In this document: positions 37,205-50,476 of the stretch, piece by piece
Numbering within the stretch: the stretch's first letter is position 1
Layout of the letters: each line of letters opens with the position of its first letter
DNA from: Kalaharituber pfeilii
Taxonomy: Eukaryota > Ascomycota > Pezizomycetes > Pezizales > Pezizaceae
Assembly: GCA_015179045.1 (NCBI GenBank)
Contig: WHUZ01000012.1
Coordinates: forward strand, 930,001 to 994,000
DNA: 64,000 bases
Direction of reading: 5' to 3'
Position numbers and translations under genes: made by a program
The notes under the pieces: generated by a model
Told to the model about the DNA's origin: nothing
The model's input: only the letters and a program-made list of their open reading frames with translations
Databases searched by the model: none

Positions 37205-40200
37205 TCATAAAGCTGCTTCTTGTATGTTTCTGAGATGCTCCTCAGCCATTCGAATGGTCTTCTCCGGAATTCCTATTTCATTCGATATTCGTAAGTTGCA
37301 ATTGGGTACTCGGGTTTTAGGGCTGCTTACCAGCCAGCATCGCAACTTTCAGTGCGTGGGGCTGCCTATTGACTCCTTTCCTCAGTTTATGAATGTATGT
37401 AAACCCGCCATTTTCATCTTCTTGTACGTCAGTGCAATAATAACCAATCTTCTTGTACGATCGTGTCGCCCATGCTGCCACATTATGAAAATGAGTTGCA
37501 AACAGTGTTCTTGACTTATTTACTGTGTACAAATGATGAAGGCAGGCAAATGCTATCACGGAGCCCTCAATTGGTGTGGTTCCGCGCCCAATTTCGTCTA
37601 CTATGACGAAAGATCGTGGAGTTGCACTTCTCAGGATATTAGCAGTCTCTAGCATTTCAACCATAAAGGTTGATTGATTTCGAAACAAGTTATCTGCAGA
37701 GCCAACCTATACCTAGTTAGCCGATAATTCACGGTACTCAGGCGCATTGCTTACCCTGCTAAAGACTTGATCAACTATACCAATCTCTGCATAATCTGCT
37801 GGGACGAAGCAACCAATTTGAGCGAGTATCGATATCAAAGCATTCTGCCTTAGAAATGTGCTTTTACCAGCCATATTTGGACTTTGAAATGTCAGAAATT
37901 GCTTCATGTAATTGTCGTTGGACATACCCAGTAATGAGCCATAATCTTTCTACTTCTCCCACAAGGCAGTCATTAGCGGTGAACGATCTTCCTTGTTCCC
38001 ATAGACCATCCTCCACCATGGGATGCCGGCCGCCAATGACTTTGTGGTTCGTGCTATGTAGCATATCAGCATTAAGAATTTTGGGCTTGAAGACAACACT
38101 CTACCCCTGGTTCAGAATGGGTCGGATATAGTTTTTCTCATGAGCAAGGTGTGCAAAAGAAGTAGCAATATCCAGTTGATCCAGAATAAAACCGTTCCTT
38201 CGCAAAGTTGCAATCCGTTGTATTACCTGATAAACGAATTAGTATTTTCGCATCTTCAGTAGAAATATAACTAACCTCATCTCTTAATTTGCGGAGAATT
38301 ATGTCCTCCTCAGTTCGAATTTGTATCCGCGTTTGATCGATCTTAATACCCAGTGCAGTCCAGTCCTTATTTGTAAGTTTTCTGCAATAGGGTAGTTTAT
38401 TCTTGGAAACATACTGGATGTTGGAATGACCTTGTGCTCCTGCTCATGCCAATGGAGCTGCTATCAGGGACCTTTTCTAATGTGGTTTTTGAGTCTTTGC
38501 CTTTGACGTGACAGAAATGACCCTGACTAGGACTCCATTTCAAAAGTAAAGAAGAAGCTCCTATACGGTGGTAAGCATATTGGTTTCAAAAAATGTGGGA
38601 CAAAAAAAGGTTAACAACCTAGATCGACTCGTAATGTCTCTGTGAGTTTTTGTTTGTCCTCAAATTGCTTATCCAGTCGCTTATGAAGTTTCAAAAGCGC
38701 CGGTGATGCACTGCTATTAATTCAGCCTTTGATCGGAAAGAAGATGATAAAGGTAAGAAAATATAAGGACATCATTACCTTCTTAACATTAACCATGGCT
38801 GGGGCCTGAGGATCCCAGATTTGCTCTCGAAGTAGCCACTTGTGTCTGTGTCTCGGTCTATTGTTTTTGGTTTAGTGATTGTTCTCGGTTCCAGTGTCTC
38901 ATCGTCACTGCCCAGCGAGGCTTCGGCTAGCGCAACTAATTCAGCGGTTTCAAATTCTTGAATCTTCTGCTGCAAGATTAGGCCATCCTCATCAATAGAG
39001 CTTGTGATTGTTTGGGCAAGATCCATTGGTATGTCTATTTTCGATAATACTTTATGTAAAGAGGGAACTTTGCCTAGTTGAGCTTCTGATTTCAAGCGAA
39101 TCAATATATTTCTGGTAATCTCAATGGTACGTGCCAGAGAGATAAGGTCGTCAGGTGTCCCTTTCCCAATAGAAAATTTCTGTGCTAATCTTTGTGAGTC
39201 CTGAGTTTTGCGTAACAGAGCAACAATGTCTTCTCGCAAGGGTCCATTGTGATAGAAGAAATCGACGATATCTAGCCGGTCTTCTATAGCTGGTAATGAG
39301 GTTATTGGGGCCGCTATGAAGGTTAGAATACTCCACTCCAGTGATATATATAGTAACAAATACTTACATAGCCATTGAGAAAGGAGCCTCGAACCTGACT
39401 TGGTGACAGTGCATTTAATTGTATGCAGCAGGCTGCCTATGGAAATTCCATCACGAATTGTTTGTTTAATCTCTAAACTTCTCATGGAATTTGAATCAAT
39501 GCCCATAATGTCTTGAGCAAATCTTTTTATTGGTGGTTGTAATTTGACAGATAGCCCTGGGAGCTGTTCTTTTACATAATTGAGCAATATGGTTCCTGCC
39601 TGTACTTCCAGCTTGCTAAACTTGGACTTCTCTTCACGGGAAACAGGCGCTTCCAGCATCATCTCCCAATTATCAATTGACCTTTTTGGAATTTCAGGTT
39701 GTGGGTAGTAGGTGATAAACAATTTATCCTCCTCAAGTCTCCTTACAATAGGATTCTGGGAATCCCCTTTATATTTGTCATTGACCAGAACCTCACGTGG
39801 CCAAATGCGAGCTATATCGCCACTCAAGTTTGCCATATTGCTCTCCTGTGTGAAGAAATCCCCTGTAGATAGATCTAACCATGCAAGGCCTATGCTCTGT
39901 GGCGGAGGTTCGGTTTTTGCCCTGGATTTTCTGGCAGGTGATGAGAGAGCTAACGCAAGAAGGAAGTTGTTTTCGTATCCATCCAAGAATTTTTCATCAA
40001 TCAGAGTTCCAGGAGTTACGATTCGAGTTATTTTCCGGTCAAACATTAGGCCACCTGTTTTGCCTCTCGTAGAATTTGGGTATTCCTCAATTAAGGCGAC
40101 ATAGCGATGGAGGTCTTGTACCAGAATCCGAAGCATTCGATCTAATTGGAAGAAAGGGAATCCAGCCTAGTACCATGAATGTTAGTCACGAGTTCATTTA

Positions 40201-40690
40201 AATGCGCCCAGTAGATGAGCAATTGAGTTCGTACCATAGAAATAGTTCCGGCACCAGCTTTTTTGGGGGACACCTTCAGATTGAGTAATGGGCCTACTTC
40301 CTCTGCATGCTCGAAGTACAACTAAGTCATGCATAGTCAGTTATTGTTAAATGCATTTATGACGGAGCATACCTCATAGAAGCCTCCAACTCTTGTCAAC
40401 ACCACACAATTCGTGAACTTATCCATGTTTTCTCGTGCTTGTTGTATAACTGGAGGGTACGCTGGCAGTGTTTCACTTGGTAATGGCTCCAGAGGAAGTG
40501 CTCCTTGAGGCAGTTCCGACAATTGCATTGATGTCTTCGTTTTTGCGCCCCGCTTGTAAATGGCGGGCACCGAGGATCGCGGTACGATTGGCAGGGGGCA
40601 TGAGATGCGGCCTAGGGTGGATGGGGCAATGGATATCCGCGCCTGGGCCCAGCATTGGGGAATACGTGAGCGACTTAAACGTCTGGCCAT
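37205..40690 (-). CDS. MSH1: Mitochondrial DNA mismatch repair protein MSH1 (MutS family)
   Basis: MutS homologue that maintains mitochondrial DNA. Exons: 40690-40373, 40321-40235, 40166-39368, 39313-38779, 38713-38619, 38560-38415, 38365-38276, 38226-38105, 38053-37928, 37881-37755, 37706-37331, 37272-37205; 962 residues, close to yeast Msh1. The N-terminus ([18 protein letters not shown]) is basic and Ser-rich, a presequence. Domain I shows [19 protein letters not shown], with the mismatch-contacting Phe-x-Glu type motif. The lever region contains [19 protein letters not shown]. The ATPase has [30 protein letters not shown] (Walker A), [21 protein letters not shown], the [14 protein letters not shown] block, and [13 protein letters not shown] (Walker B), then [11 protein letters not shown]. 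The exon 6/7 join uses a GTATGT donor and the AAG acceptor before GACTGG, giving [14 protein letters not shown]; a nearer AG would shift the frame. Introns are 46-68 nt. Confidence 0.95.
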
Positions 40691-41101
40691 GGATGATTGC
40701 AATTGGGCTGACGTGAGGCCTATGGACGGAGAGATGCCTGGTAACCTGTATGCTTAACCAGTTGAAGGCAAAGCGGTCGTACGGCGGTATGTTATTGGAA
40801 ACGACTGCATACCGCTTGATGCAGGCTCTGGGGCCCTCTGGGAGAGTCTGGGCACGGCAAGCCTGGCGAACAGAACTGCTAGGGCGTGGGCGGGAAAAGA
40901 GACATGTGGTTTCGCTACAGTCACGTGGCACGGAACATGTTGAGGGTAATTGTTACACAAGAGAATCTAAACCAGTCGAGATCTATGCAGAAACTTCAGA
41001 GCAAAGTAATAGTAATAAAGCTCCAGACAACAGAGGCTATGCATAAAAGCCACTACTGAGGAGCATCAATATTGAGGGCTTCAGTGGCGCCTCTGAGGCC
41101 A
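40691..41101. other. MSH1 promoter and HisRS 3' end
   Basis: About 0.41 kb between same-strand genes. Overlapping frames on both strands (40468-41046) run over the MSH1 presequence exon and its promoter and have no domain. No gene is seen. Confidence 0.6.
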
Positions 41102-43062
41102 TCAATGTCGGGAGACTCTCCGGACCTCAATACGCCTTTGAACCTCGAGGCCAAGATTGTCTAGTGAAACTGTGACCCCTTCTTTCTCAGGATGACCCTC
41201 TGGTAAGCCCAGCTCCTTTAATTTTACTTCACCCCTGGCAAGTTCGTCCTCCCCAAGGATCACTGCAAACGGAACCCCGTTTTGTTCCGCAGCCTTGAAT
41301 TGCGCAGGGAGCTTAGGCTTAACTTTGTATGAAAATTCAGCCTACGTGGAATTAATTGAAGAGGCCTCAAGATCAATTAATAACAGTGGTTTACCTTGAT
41401 GCCAGCATCCCATAAGGTCCTTGCAACCTGCATACGCTCTTTCAACAGTCCCGATCCAAAAGCCATGACATAAACATCAACCTCGTTTAGCCTCACTGAC
41501 TGTTGGTCGAGCCTTGCCTTTTTGATGGAAAAGATCCTGTCTACGCCGAAGGATATACCAACGCAAGGAATTCCACCTTTTGCAGACTGTGAAAACATGC
41601 CAACAAGCTCATCGTATCTTCCGCCGGCTGCAATGGACCCTACACCAATAGTATCGTCATTTGATCGATCTGCCTCAGGATCATTTGGATCAATAGTGAC
41701 ATTTTGCTTTCTTGGGGCATTGCCCTTGGATACCGGAGCAGCTGAGGCTTCTGTTACAACCTCATAAATTATGCCGGTGTAGTAGTCCAGCTTATCAAGA
41801 ATTAGTCATTGTGCATAATTGAAATAATCCAAGTAGGAGTACATACCCCACGAGCAAGTGAAAGATCAAATGATACCTAAGGATGAACGTGAGTAGTCAA
41901 TCACACATCGAATCGAGGGGGAACTGTATACCTTGGGTAACACATTAAACGTCCCCAGGTAATCAAATAAGAGTCCCATATCACTAAAGCCCTGTTTCAA
42001 CGACTCGTTGCTGGATAGGGCTTCGTCTCGCGAGAGTGCGTCTAGAAGCTCTTGCCCGCCTGTGTAAAGGTAAGTTGCCATCTGAGCCAATCATATACGA
42101 GACTGGCTGACCTTTTTTTATAACATATTCCCCAATCTTATCTGCTACTGCGCCATCTAGACCTTTCTCTTCCGTCATCTCCTTACGAACTGCCCCCCAT
42201 GGCAACTACATATTTTTAGCGATGTGTGTCAGAGAGGCATGGTTCGACATACCTTATCAAGCTTGTCCACTGCGCTAGAAATTGTTCTGATTTTCTCCTT
42301 AGGTACTCCGCACACTTCGAACAGCCCATCTAGAATTTTGCGATGATTCAACTTTATAGTATAATCTCCCAAATCCAAAGAATCCAAAATCTCGGTTGTA
42401 ATCCTCAAGATCTCAGCATCAGCAATCATGGGATCATATGTTCCTGCAATATCAAAGTCACATTGATAAAACTCCCTCATACGTCCTTTTGTCATTGCAG
42501 GCTGGTCTCGACGATAGACCTTTGAAATATGATATCTTTTGATGCTTGAGATATTTGGATTCATCGCTAGCCATCTTGCAAATGGCACTGTCAAATCATA
42601 GCGCAGCGAACATAGTTCTCCGCCTTGGTCGGCGAGGTCATAGATGAGTTTACTGTCTTCGCCATATTTTCCAGCCAAAATCTCCTTCAATTCAAAAACC
42701 GGGGTATCAATCGTCTGCGCTCCGTGCTTTTTGAAGACGGTAATGATGTTTTGGAAAATCTTGTCCCGGATAACCATATCCTTGCCATCCCAGTCACGAG
42801 TCCCCTTGGGAACCTTCAGATTGAACTTTGGCTCCTTGCTTTTCTTGCCCATAATGGTTCTTTGAAAGCGTCTGGTAGAGTTCAGGGTCTGGAGGCTATA
42901 TAGTGCGTTCCTGGATTTGACGCCGGGTATTCCGTAGCTATGCAGCCATCGATAGGGACGAACTGCCGTAAGAGACCACATCCCACGAAAGGCGGGGGAG
43001 GGGTCGCCAGTAAGTGTGACTCGCCCGTGGCTAACGGCTGCCACAGATAACAAGCCACACAT
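41102..43062 (-). CDS. HTS1: Histidyl-tRNA synthetase, mitochondrial and cytosolic forms
   Basis: Class II synthetase that charges tRNA-His. Exons: 43062-42253, 42205-42112, 42059-41932, 41876-41847, 41790-41395, 41341-41102; 565 residues. Motifs: KVPKGTRDW near the core start, motif 1 region with [29 protein letters not shown], motif 2 [20 protein letters not shown] with [12 protein letters not shown], the histidine-binding [10 protein letters not shown], motif 3 [16 protein letters not shown], and a C-terminal anticodon-binding domain ([50 protein letters not shown]). Two in-frame starts are visible. The first Met at 43062 precedes an Arg/Ser-rich 70-residue extension fit for mitochondrial import; the second at 42852 ([17 protein letters not shown]) gives a 495-residue cytosolic protein. 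Yeast HTS1 makes both enzymes this way. Exon 4 is only 30 nt. Confidence 0.96.
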
Positions 43063-45284
43063 CTTATCGCCTCACATTACGCTAAGCTCTCCCTGTTCAG
43101 TCTCAAAAGAAGGGGTTCATAGAGGGCGCGGTATCATAGCCTCGCTGTGATTACGTACCCGCAGAGGTATTCACTTAGCAATGGCAGGTGGGTACCAGAC
43201 GACCCCGTTTGTCAAATTACAGACAATGTACCAGTTTGCTGCCGACTCAGCAGCAATTAGCTTGTAGCTTCGTAGTTAAAAAAGAAACAACGAAGGCTGA
43301 CCTTACAGACAGGCTAATATTTGCTTCACCAGTATAACAATAAAAGAGCAAGGAGTGGCGTACGGCTACGACTGGATGCAATCCGGTACGAGGTATAGCT
43401 GAACAGACTCAGCCCGAGTGGCCGTGGTACCATGTTTGTAGTCGCTCACCCCACCTACTGGTAGTAAAATACTACAGAAAACACCAAAACTCTTGCTATT
43501 TAGTACCGAAGGTGCTCCAGGAGTGTAATGTACATGCATAATGGGTTACAGGAGATTTATTGCTTTCCTCAAAGGGATCACCAAAACAAAATGATTTGCA
43601 GAACTTGATGCCAGCGAGCACCCTGAGCGGAGCCTTCAGCACACTCTCATAAATAACCATCCTCAACACTTATACCCAATTCCTCCGAAGGCCTCAAGTT
43701 ATAACCCTGGAGGCAGACAACGGAAAAACAGGGCCAGGTTGATGCATGCTCGAAGCAACTTAGATTTGGCTTTTGTTGGTCATCATTAGGCACAGTATGA
43801 GTCGCTGGATTTGCAAAGACGAAGTCAACAGCCTACATTGCTTCATCGCTCTCATGACCATATACCAGGGTCGCCAACTATGTGGGACACCCAGAATGGA
43901 TCATTAAGCCTCGGATTGAAAACTACACAAAAAACAGTTCATCCTCGACCGCATTACGCAAATAGCAATTAGCGGATCTCCGAAAGTGCTCTTACTCGTC
44001 AATGGCACTGAGAAGGAAACAGTGTCAAGAAATCATAATCATCTTCAGCAAATCCAGCATATCCTGGCCCTCCGATTTCCGTTCTTAAACACTCATGTAA
44101 TCCGCCGGCATACAAATCATCAAGCTGGCTGACGACTCGTAACCTTCGTGTCATGATCTCTCTTTATATCGTCTCTGGGCCTTTAGGGCTTTCGTTAGCA
44201 GGTTCGTGTTGGGCAAAAGGGGTATTGGGGCTCACTTACATTGGATGTTTGATGTCCTGAATAAGAACGTGGATCGCGACAAGTCCATCCCTGTTAAGGA
44301 TATTACATAATAAAAATAGAGGCCCTTGGCAAAGCTCTCTAAGCGAAGCTATGATAAACGCATTGCGAGCCACCCCCCCTCCCCCTCTTATGCAGAGAAT
44401 AATTAAAAGGTAATTAAAAGAGACTCTCTTGGCAACCTTCATCGTGAGATCCTTAGCCACTTGAGGCTTGCACTTGGAATTCCAGTTTCCATTCGTTTGT
44501 GCCAAGAGTTTTCACTACTACATTAGGATATTTGGTTTGGGCAGAGATGTCGACTACCTAAAGAATTCCTTACATATGTATGCAGTCTGCGAGGATAGTG
44601 CAATTAATCCCTTATTATGGAGAAATTCAAGTAGAAGTGAAACAGGATTTTCAAAACCATCATAATACTCCTTAGTAGAGCCCTTTCGCAAGAAGCTCTA
44701 GAGTCTCCCGATCCCTGTCGTGCCCCGGCTAGTTGATGAAGTTTGGCGCAGCGGAAGCTCCAGTGAAAAGCTTCACCCACTTTAACTTCAAATATCTCAA
44801 CAACCACGATAGCTATGGTAAGGCGGAAGATATCCTGCAATTCTAGAAACCCAAATAATCAATTAATAGGTTTGGAGCGGATACACAAGTTAGTGATGTA
44901 GAGGAATCTCAGTGCTCATGATCGATAGATTCCATTTTTCCTAGTGCTGCTTTGCAAAAGCTGAAGCTCTAGAGCTTATGAGAAAGGTTTAAAGAGCCTA
45001 TGCGCCATGGATGTTCAACTTCTCCCCTAAAAATTGTGATTCCTATTGGTGAATCAATTATTACTTACTGTATCAAGTATACTATCCCTGATGACTTTCA
45101 TCAGACATAGACCGCTGGTTTCTCAAACGGCAATGTAGCCCATAGCAAATGTAACGAAACAGTAGGCACTTTTCTTACCATGCGAGTACTGTTTCCAAAC
45201 CTACACTGTGAAAACATTGTAATAAGAGAACATCCTGAGGCATGATCATGTCGCCACATAAATAGTGCAAGTACTTGATGGAGT
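43063..45284. other. Intergenic region, HisRS to SPO22
   Basis: 2.2 kb holding the HisRS promoter and the SPO22 3' end. Short frames at about 44236-44840 (minus) have no domain and random composition. No gene or RNA is supported. Confidence 0.55.
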
Positions 45285-48200
45285 TTAGTCCCATCCTTCT
45301 CGAAGATATCTTTTTTGAACCCTTGCAAGTAGCTTTCCACCGTCATCAAGGAGTTTGGCTGTATTCATTGCCAGCTCTCCAAATATCTTATAGTTTCCTT
45401 GATCAGATACACTTAACCAAACTTTATTAGTATGGTAGGCTTCAGGCTTCAGGGCATCTACCAACCACTTGAATTCAATAGCTCTATTCCAAGCCTGTTG
45501 AATTGAGCTTCGTTAGCAATCTAGAAGTAATAGAAACTAGAACTGAATCACTTACTGTTGTGGCAAGCCAATGCAATTCATCTTGTGGATATTGTTTCTC
45601 TTTCTACATGAGTTCCATTGTATTAGCTTGGCCAAAATGTTATTCTTTCATATACCTAAGTACATTTAATTCCCGAATGAGACCTAACACTTCAATATAC
45701 AGCTGTTCTGTAATTCTGGGGTCCCTGATTAAAGAAATTTGGACCTGATAGCATGTGTTGTTATGAAGCATGAGTTATCTTCTAAACAAACAAAGACTTG
45801 TTACGTATGGATATATATATACTTGACATCTCACGCATTTTGCAAGCGCTGCCAGATCTAGATCGCTTCGTGGTTTCAGAATTACTACCTCCAAGATTTT
45901 CTGTATATAAGAGAAATCGGGGGCGTTAGACCAGGGTTTTTTTGCGTAGTTTGACTGACTGTCACCAAAAAACAATGGAGGTATTTGACAACATACTTTC
46001 ATCAAAGGCATAATAGCTATTAATGGTATCATTAGTAACCGAAGTAGGAAGGAATGCTCAATATTGTTTCATACTTCTATCAGGCGCTTGAGATCTCAGG
46101 ACCATGTCTCCAAAGTATTGAACTACCCTTCCATTCTCACAATGTTCTGCCTCGGCGACTAAGGTACTCAAACTATCCCAGTCTTTAAGATGTATTGAAG
46201 CCTCAAAATCATATAGTAGTAAAGTTGCGTATCTGTACCAGTTCAAAGTTATTTCTTTACTGAGAAAGAGGTAATGGAGAATTCCTCGCACTTGTCTTTC
46301 AAATCCCATTTAATCTCTTGTGATATGCCTTCCTTCAATAATAGCTGTTTAGTTCGAAAATGACCTATATGTCGTTTTGCCTCGATATAGTGTTGTAACT
46401 GTAGATAGGATTGGTATGTTAGATGATATTCCTGATTATGAGGCATAAGAGGAAGAACTATTACTCGAACTTCAGTATTGTCCTCATCGCGGGCTATTTG
46501 AGTTTCCAAGCTAGAGCATAGAAAGTGACAATAAATCGCCTTCGAAATATTGGTTCCTTGCGTAATTGTGTCAATATCCTCAGGATAAAGCCCTAGAAAC
46601 TATGCAGTACGTAAATATGATTTATTAATTTATGCCGCTGTGGATGTAGAGGTAACTTACCTTTATACAACTACATATTATACGATTACTGGTAGTTGGA
46701 TGCCACTCTTCAACACTTTTTAGACCAAGATTATATGACGCTCTGGCGAACCATTCCAATTCTTTAACTGTGAAAACCGTATCATGCAAGGCGTTTCTTT
46801 TGGTCCTAGATTTCTTTGCCTCTTCAAATGCTGCTCGTAGGATTTTGGTGAGTAATCATGAAGGAAAATAGGAAATCAAAAACATACCTAGCTCAAGAAG
46901 TCGGCATAACGATTCCACATTCGAAATCTCGCCACCATTGGCACGCTCAAGAATCGCTACCGTCAAGCGAATAGCACACCTAGAAGCTACGGTCAGGGCT
47001 CAATTTGAAAGAACACATGCACAGATGGGCACCATTGAATGATAAAAGGATTCCCATAACTAACCTCAAAACGGCAGGTTTATTAATAGACTCTGATGGA
47101 AGATTGTCCATATGCCTTAAAACATGTTTCAGCGCTGTCAACGTTTCATTTTCGTTACCAATAGCATGGGCATCTAAAACACAGGCATATAAAGCTCGGT
47201 AGTCTCGAAGTGGTGTCTCACAAATACCTCGCATGCTAGATTCAGCTGTATCTGTCAATGGACCTTTCATTAAATGAAAGAGAATTGCTTACCAAGTTGG
47301 CAATTCGAGGTCCTTAAAGCAATTTTAAACATGAGAAAGAGTGTGCTAGGGTTCTGCTTGCCAGTCTCTGACATGTTGTTATATATCTCGATAGCCTTAC
47401 TATAGTCGCCTAACTGTATACAGCAATGAATGATTCTTCTACAGTGGCTGGATCAGTAAAGCTCCGGTATTTCTATTGACTCTCCATTTACCTAGCAATT
47501 TTAGCGTAGTTAAGGTCGCCTGATTTATTGAACACTTTATGGAGCGCAACTTCACACCATTCACTGGCTTGTTTGTATTTCTCTTGCGACAGTAATGCCT
47601 CGGATACTTTCCATAGCAGCTAATATTATTGTCAGCTTCTTTGGAGCGTAGCTCAGGGAAAAGAGAATAGCGTCTCACAATCTGCGCAGCGTGTGTACTT
47701 TTCGAAGACAATGGCTTTGATGTTTGCTTGCCCAACACTTTCATAACAAGTCATAAGCCTTCTTTCCGCTGCGGAGTTTCAGAAGTTCATACATTCGATC
47801 AGTCTTTTCAAACTTGTAAGGGTGTTACCCTCAATCGAGACGCAAACTTTCACACTCATCCACAAACGGGTTATGAACGTTTGCTCAATCCAGTTGTCTT
47901 CATTCAATAGCAACAGTTTGGTCAATAGCTCATCAAGACATTTACATGCCAATGGGACACTGATGTTATCAGCAGACGATTCCGTGGGGACTTATAGTGG
48001 GTATTTACTAGGTACCTCTTTTCAGATAGTATATGTATCCTGCCCATTACCCTGCTGACCTCAAGCGCTGTAAGCATGTGTCTACCCCAAAAAGTGGAAG
48101 GTACCTACGTTCGAAACACTTGTTCACTCATTTGAACCACTAATACCATTTTCGCGATAACTGTACCATTAGCTACTCAGATTCTTACTCATATATCTAG

Positions 48201-49602
48201 ACCAGAAAAACCTACCATTATAGTAATCCTCCACTGCATCCGGGCTTTCTGCTGCTAGTATGTCAAGCCTTAACAGATGAACGGCCATTCTAGTGGGCCA
48301 ATCCTGAATAAGTAGTCAGTAGGAGGAAGTTATCCTGATATATTTATAGAGTCACCTCCGCTATGACGTCCAGGGTGTTTCTTGCGTACTGAAGGTCTTC
48401 GGGGCTCTTATTCAGAATGCATGCCTTGGCCAAGTTATGCATCACGCTGAAACGTAGTTCCGATCCCTCTTCAGACAAACAAAGTATATTCTGATTACTC
48501 AAGACCTCGAACGCTCGCCGCAGCCACTTGATAGCAGCATCTAAGATACCTTGGAGGAACAGGCCGTCGCCAATTTCGAACAAAACTTCAGCCAAGCCCT
48601 CAAAGGTACGCATTTCCAGGAGCGACTGATCAAGAGTCATTATCTTGTTATACATGTACTCTGCTGTTGACAGATTTGATTGCTTCCACGCCTATTCATA
48701 CATATTAGGGCTATGCTGAGGAATCTAGAATGAAATAGTTCATACAATTCTCATACGGAGTGTAAAATATTCACCAGATAGTTGCTGGAGTATGGTCTTA
48801 CCCTCAACTGATTGAGCCTCTTCTTGTCCAAGCTCCTGCTGATACTGTGCAGCCTTTTCCATTATCTTTAACGCCCACGAAAGTTGATTCTGATCTAAAA
48901 AATTCTTCAGTCGATCAATATTCTTAATAAAAGTGGAAGTATCTTACTTGCACATGCTTTCCCACCGCTCAGCGCTACTTTGAATAACCTTATCGTATCT
49001 ATATCACGTTAGCAGTTGGAAAAATTCATGATCAAGGCAAGAACTATCGACTTTTTCGAGGTCTTTCTTGAGATGATTGAGCACAATCAAGCATATAGAA
49101 GGCAAGAATCCGCACTGCGAAACATTATCATCTGAAGGAAGCACGGGACAGAAATCATTATGAACCGTTTATAGCAATACGGTCGTCGTCGTAGTGTTCA
49201 TTGCTATCTTTCATCAGGTTTATAGCCAGATTCCATAGCTTGACTCCTGGAAATGCCAATTATTATTAGTCTCATATGTCAGGTATAATATATAGGGAGC
49301 CCCCCAAACCTATATCATCTAGACCTTCATACTCAGACGTGATCTTGAGATTCTCTCGAGCGCTACAGCATTTTTCCAATACTTTGATCAACGCCTCTAT
49401 GCGGTCATTGACTGCTGGTGATATTGCACCTGTATTAAGGTCACGGTAAATGGTAGCTGCTGTTTCTATACAAAGCTCGTGACATCAGGTTGAAGAACGG
49501 ATTTACACAGGAGGATATCAAACCAATCGATGCTTTTATTCGTCTCTCAAGGGCAGTGACCGTATTTTGTGCCATCTCTTGAAGTAACTGAGCGGTACAC
49601 AT
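45285..49602 (-). CDS. Meiosis protein SPO22/ZIP4-like TPR protein
   Basis: Helical-repeat (TPR) protein; its relatives Spo22/Zip4 belong to the ZMM group that promotes crossovers on the synaptonemal complex. Exon 1 is 49602-49524 (MCTAQLLQEMAQNTVTALER), followed by short exons encoding AATIYRDLNTGAISPAVNDR, GVKLWNLAINLMKDSNEHYD and VRILAFYMLDCAQ, the usual N-terminal order of the family. The middle encodes IMEKAAQYQQELGQEEA, then (48655-48350) EGLAEVLFEIGDGLFLQGIL and AAIKWLRRAFEVLSNQ. The end has YPQDELHWLATT (about 45560-45600), AWNRAIEFKWL, and LAMNTAKLLDDGGKLLARVQ before EGWD and the stop, closely matching the family C-terminus. I estimate 18-22 exons but did not resolve all boundaries, so length is approximate. 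Tandem helix pairs are visible; no catalytic motif is expected. Confidence 0.82.
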
Positions 49603-50476
49603 GTGCGAGTTGTAGGGTTTTCGGAGCTGTCACAGCATACAATAGCCAAGTAGGTCTAGTTCCTGGGGACGAGGCTAGTCTAGATCATAGTTTGTGGGAT
49701 TGCATGGAATAGGCCAACTACCGATTTAGGAAGCCTATCAGAGCGGCGCCAAGAAACACCTTGTCTAGTGTCAATGTATGCGTCAGTCAACCGTCGAAAG
49801 TACTAGGTACTCACTTATCTGATTGCTTGTTCTAAGAAGCGCTTCGTTGAGGAATAGGAGAGTAAATAAACATAGCTGCTCCCGTACCCAGACTCTCTTG
49901 GCTCGCTGAAGTAAAAACGTGAAAGTCGTCTTGCGTATATTGGAACGGCTGACTGGCGCATAATTAGTCAACCGCTCCAATACAGTAGAGTACTTTTTGG
50001 AGTACTTATGAAGCAGCATTACATCTAATTGGTCTGGCCCTCTACGAGGGGTAGTGCAACCAGACTAACATCTAATACACATGCCTAGTCTCATGTGAAA
50101 TGAGGCGTAAACAGGCACTTCTTGACAGCACCCAGTGTGGAGTATCATACTGTCTGGGAACGAGAACAGCATGACACAAACACCCATGCCTAGCCTTAAA
50201 AAAAAATCCCCAGGCGTTAGTTGCATAGGGTTGTGCGGCCGAATGATGTCTTGGTGAACGAGGAAGATAAAGTCTCTCGTGATTTTGGGCTTTTCTTTTG
50301 CCACTTTCAGGTCGTCATGACACTATGAGAAGGATAATTCATAAGAGTGATGAAATTCCGTAAATAACTGAGAAACATATTTGAGCTCATAATAAGTATA
50401 CAGAACACATAAAACGCCACAACCGTTGCCATGCCAAGGAGATAGAATTCCCACTACTCCACATGGATATCTTCAG
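49603..50476. other. SPO22 promoter and XDH 3' end
   Basis: About 0.87 kb. Two minus-strand frames (50019-49783 and 50304-50065) have no recognisable domain. A further 5' exon of SPO22 is conceivable, but I have no positive evidence for one. Confidence 0.55.

Noticed and set aside
38366..38414. Alternative MSH1 splice at a closer AG (TTGCAG)
   Set aside because: It would put the following exon out of frame; the AAG acceptor 17 bases further restores the conserved join in phase 0.
44236..44840. Possible extra 3' exons of SPO22
   Set aside because: The SPO22 C-terminal signature and stop codon are already complete at 45285.
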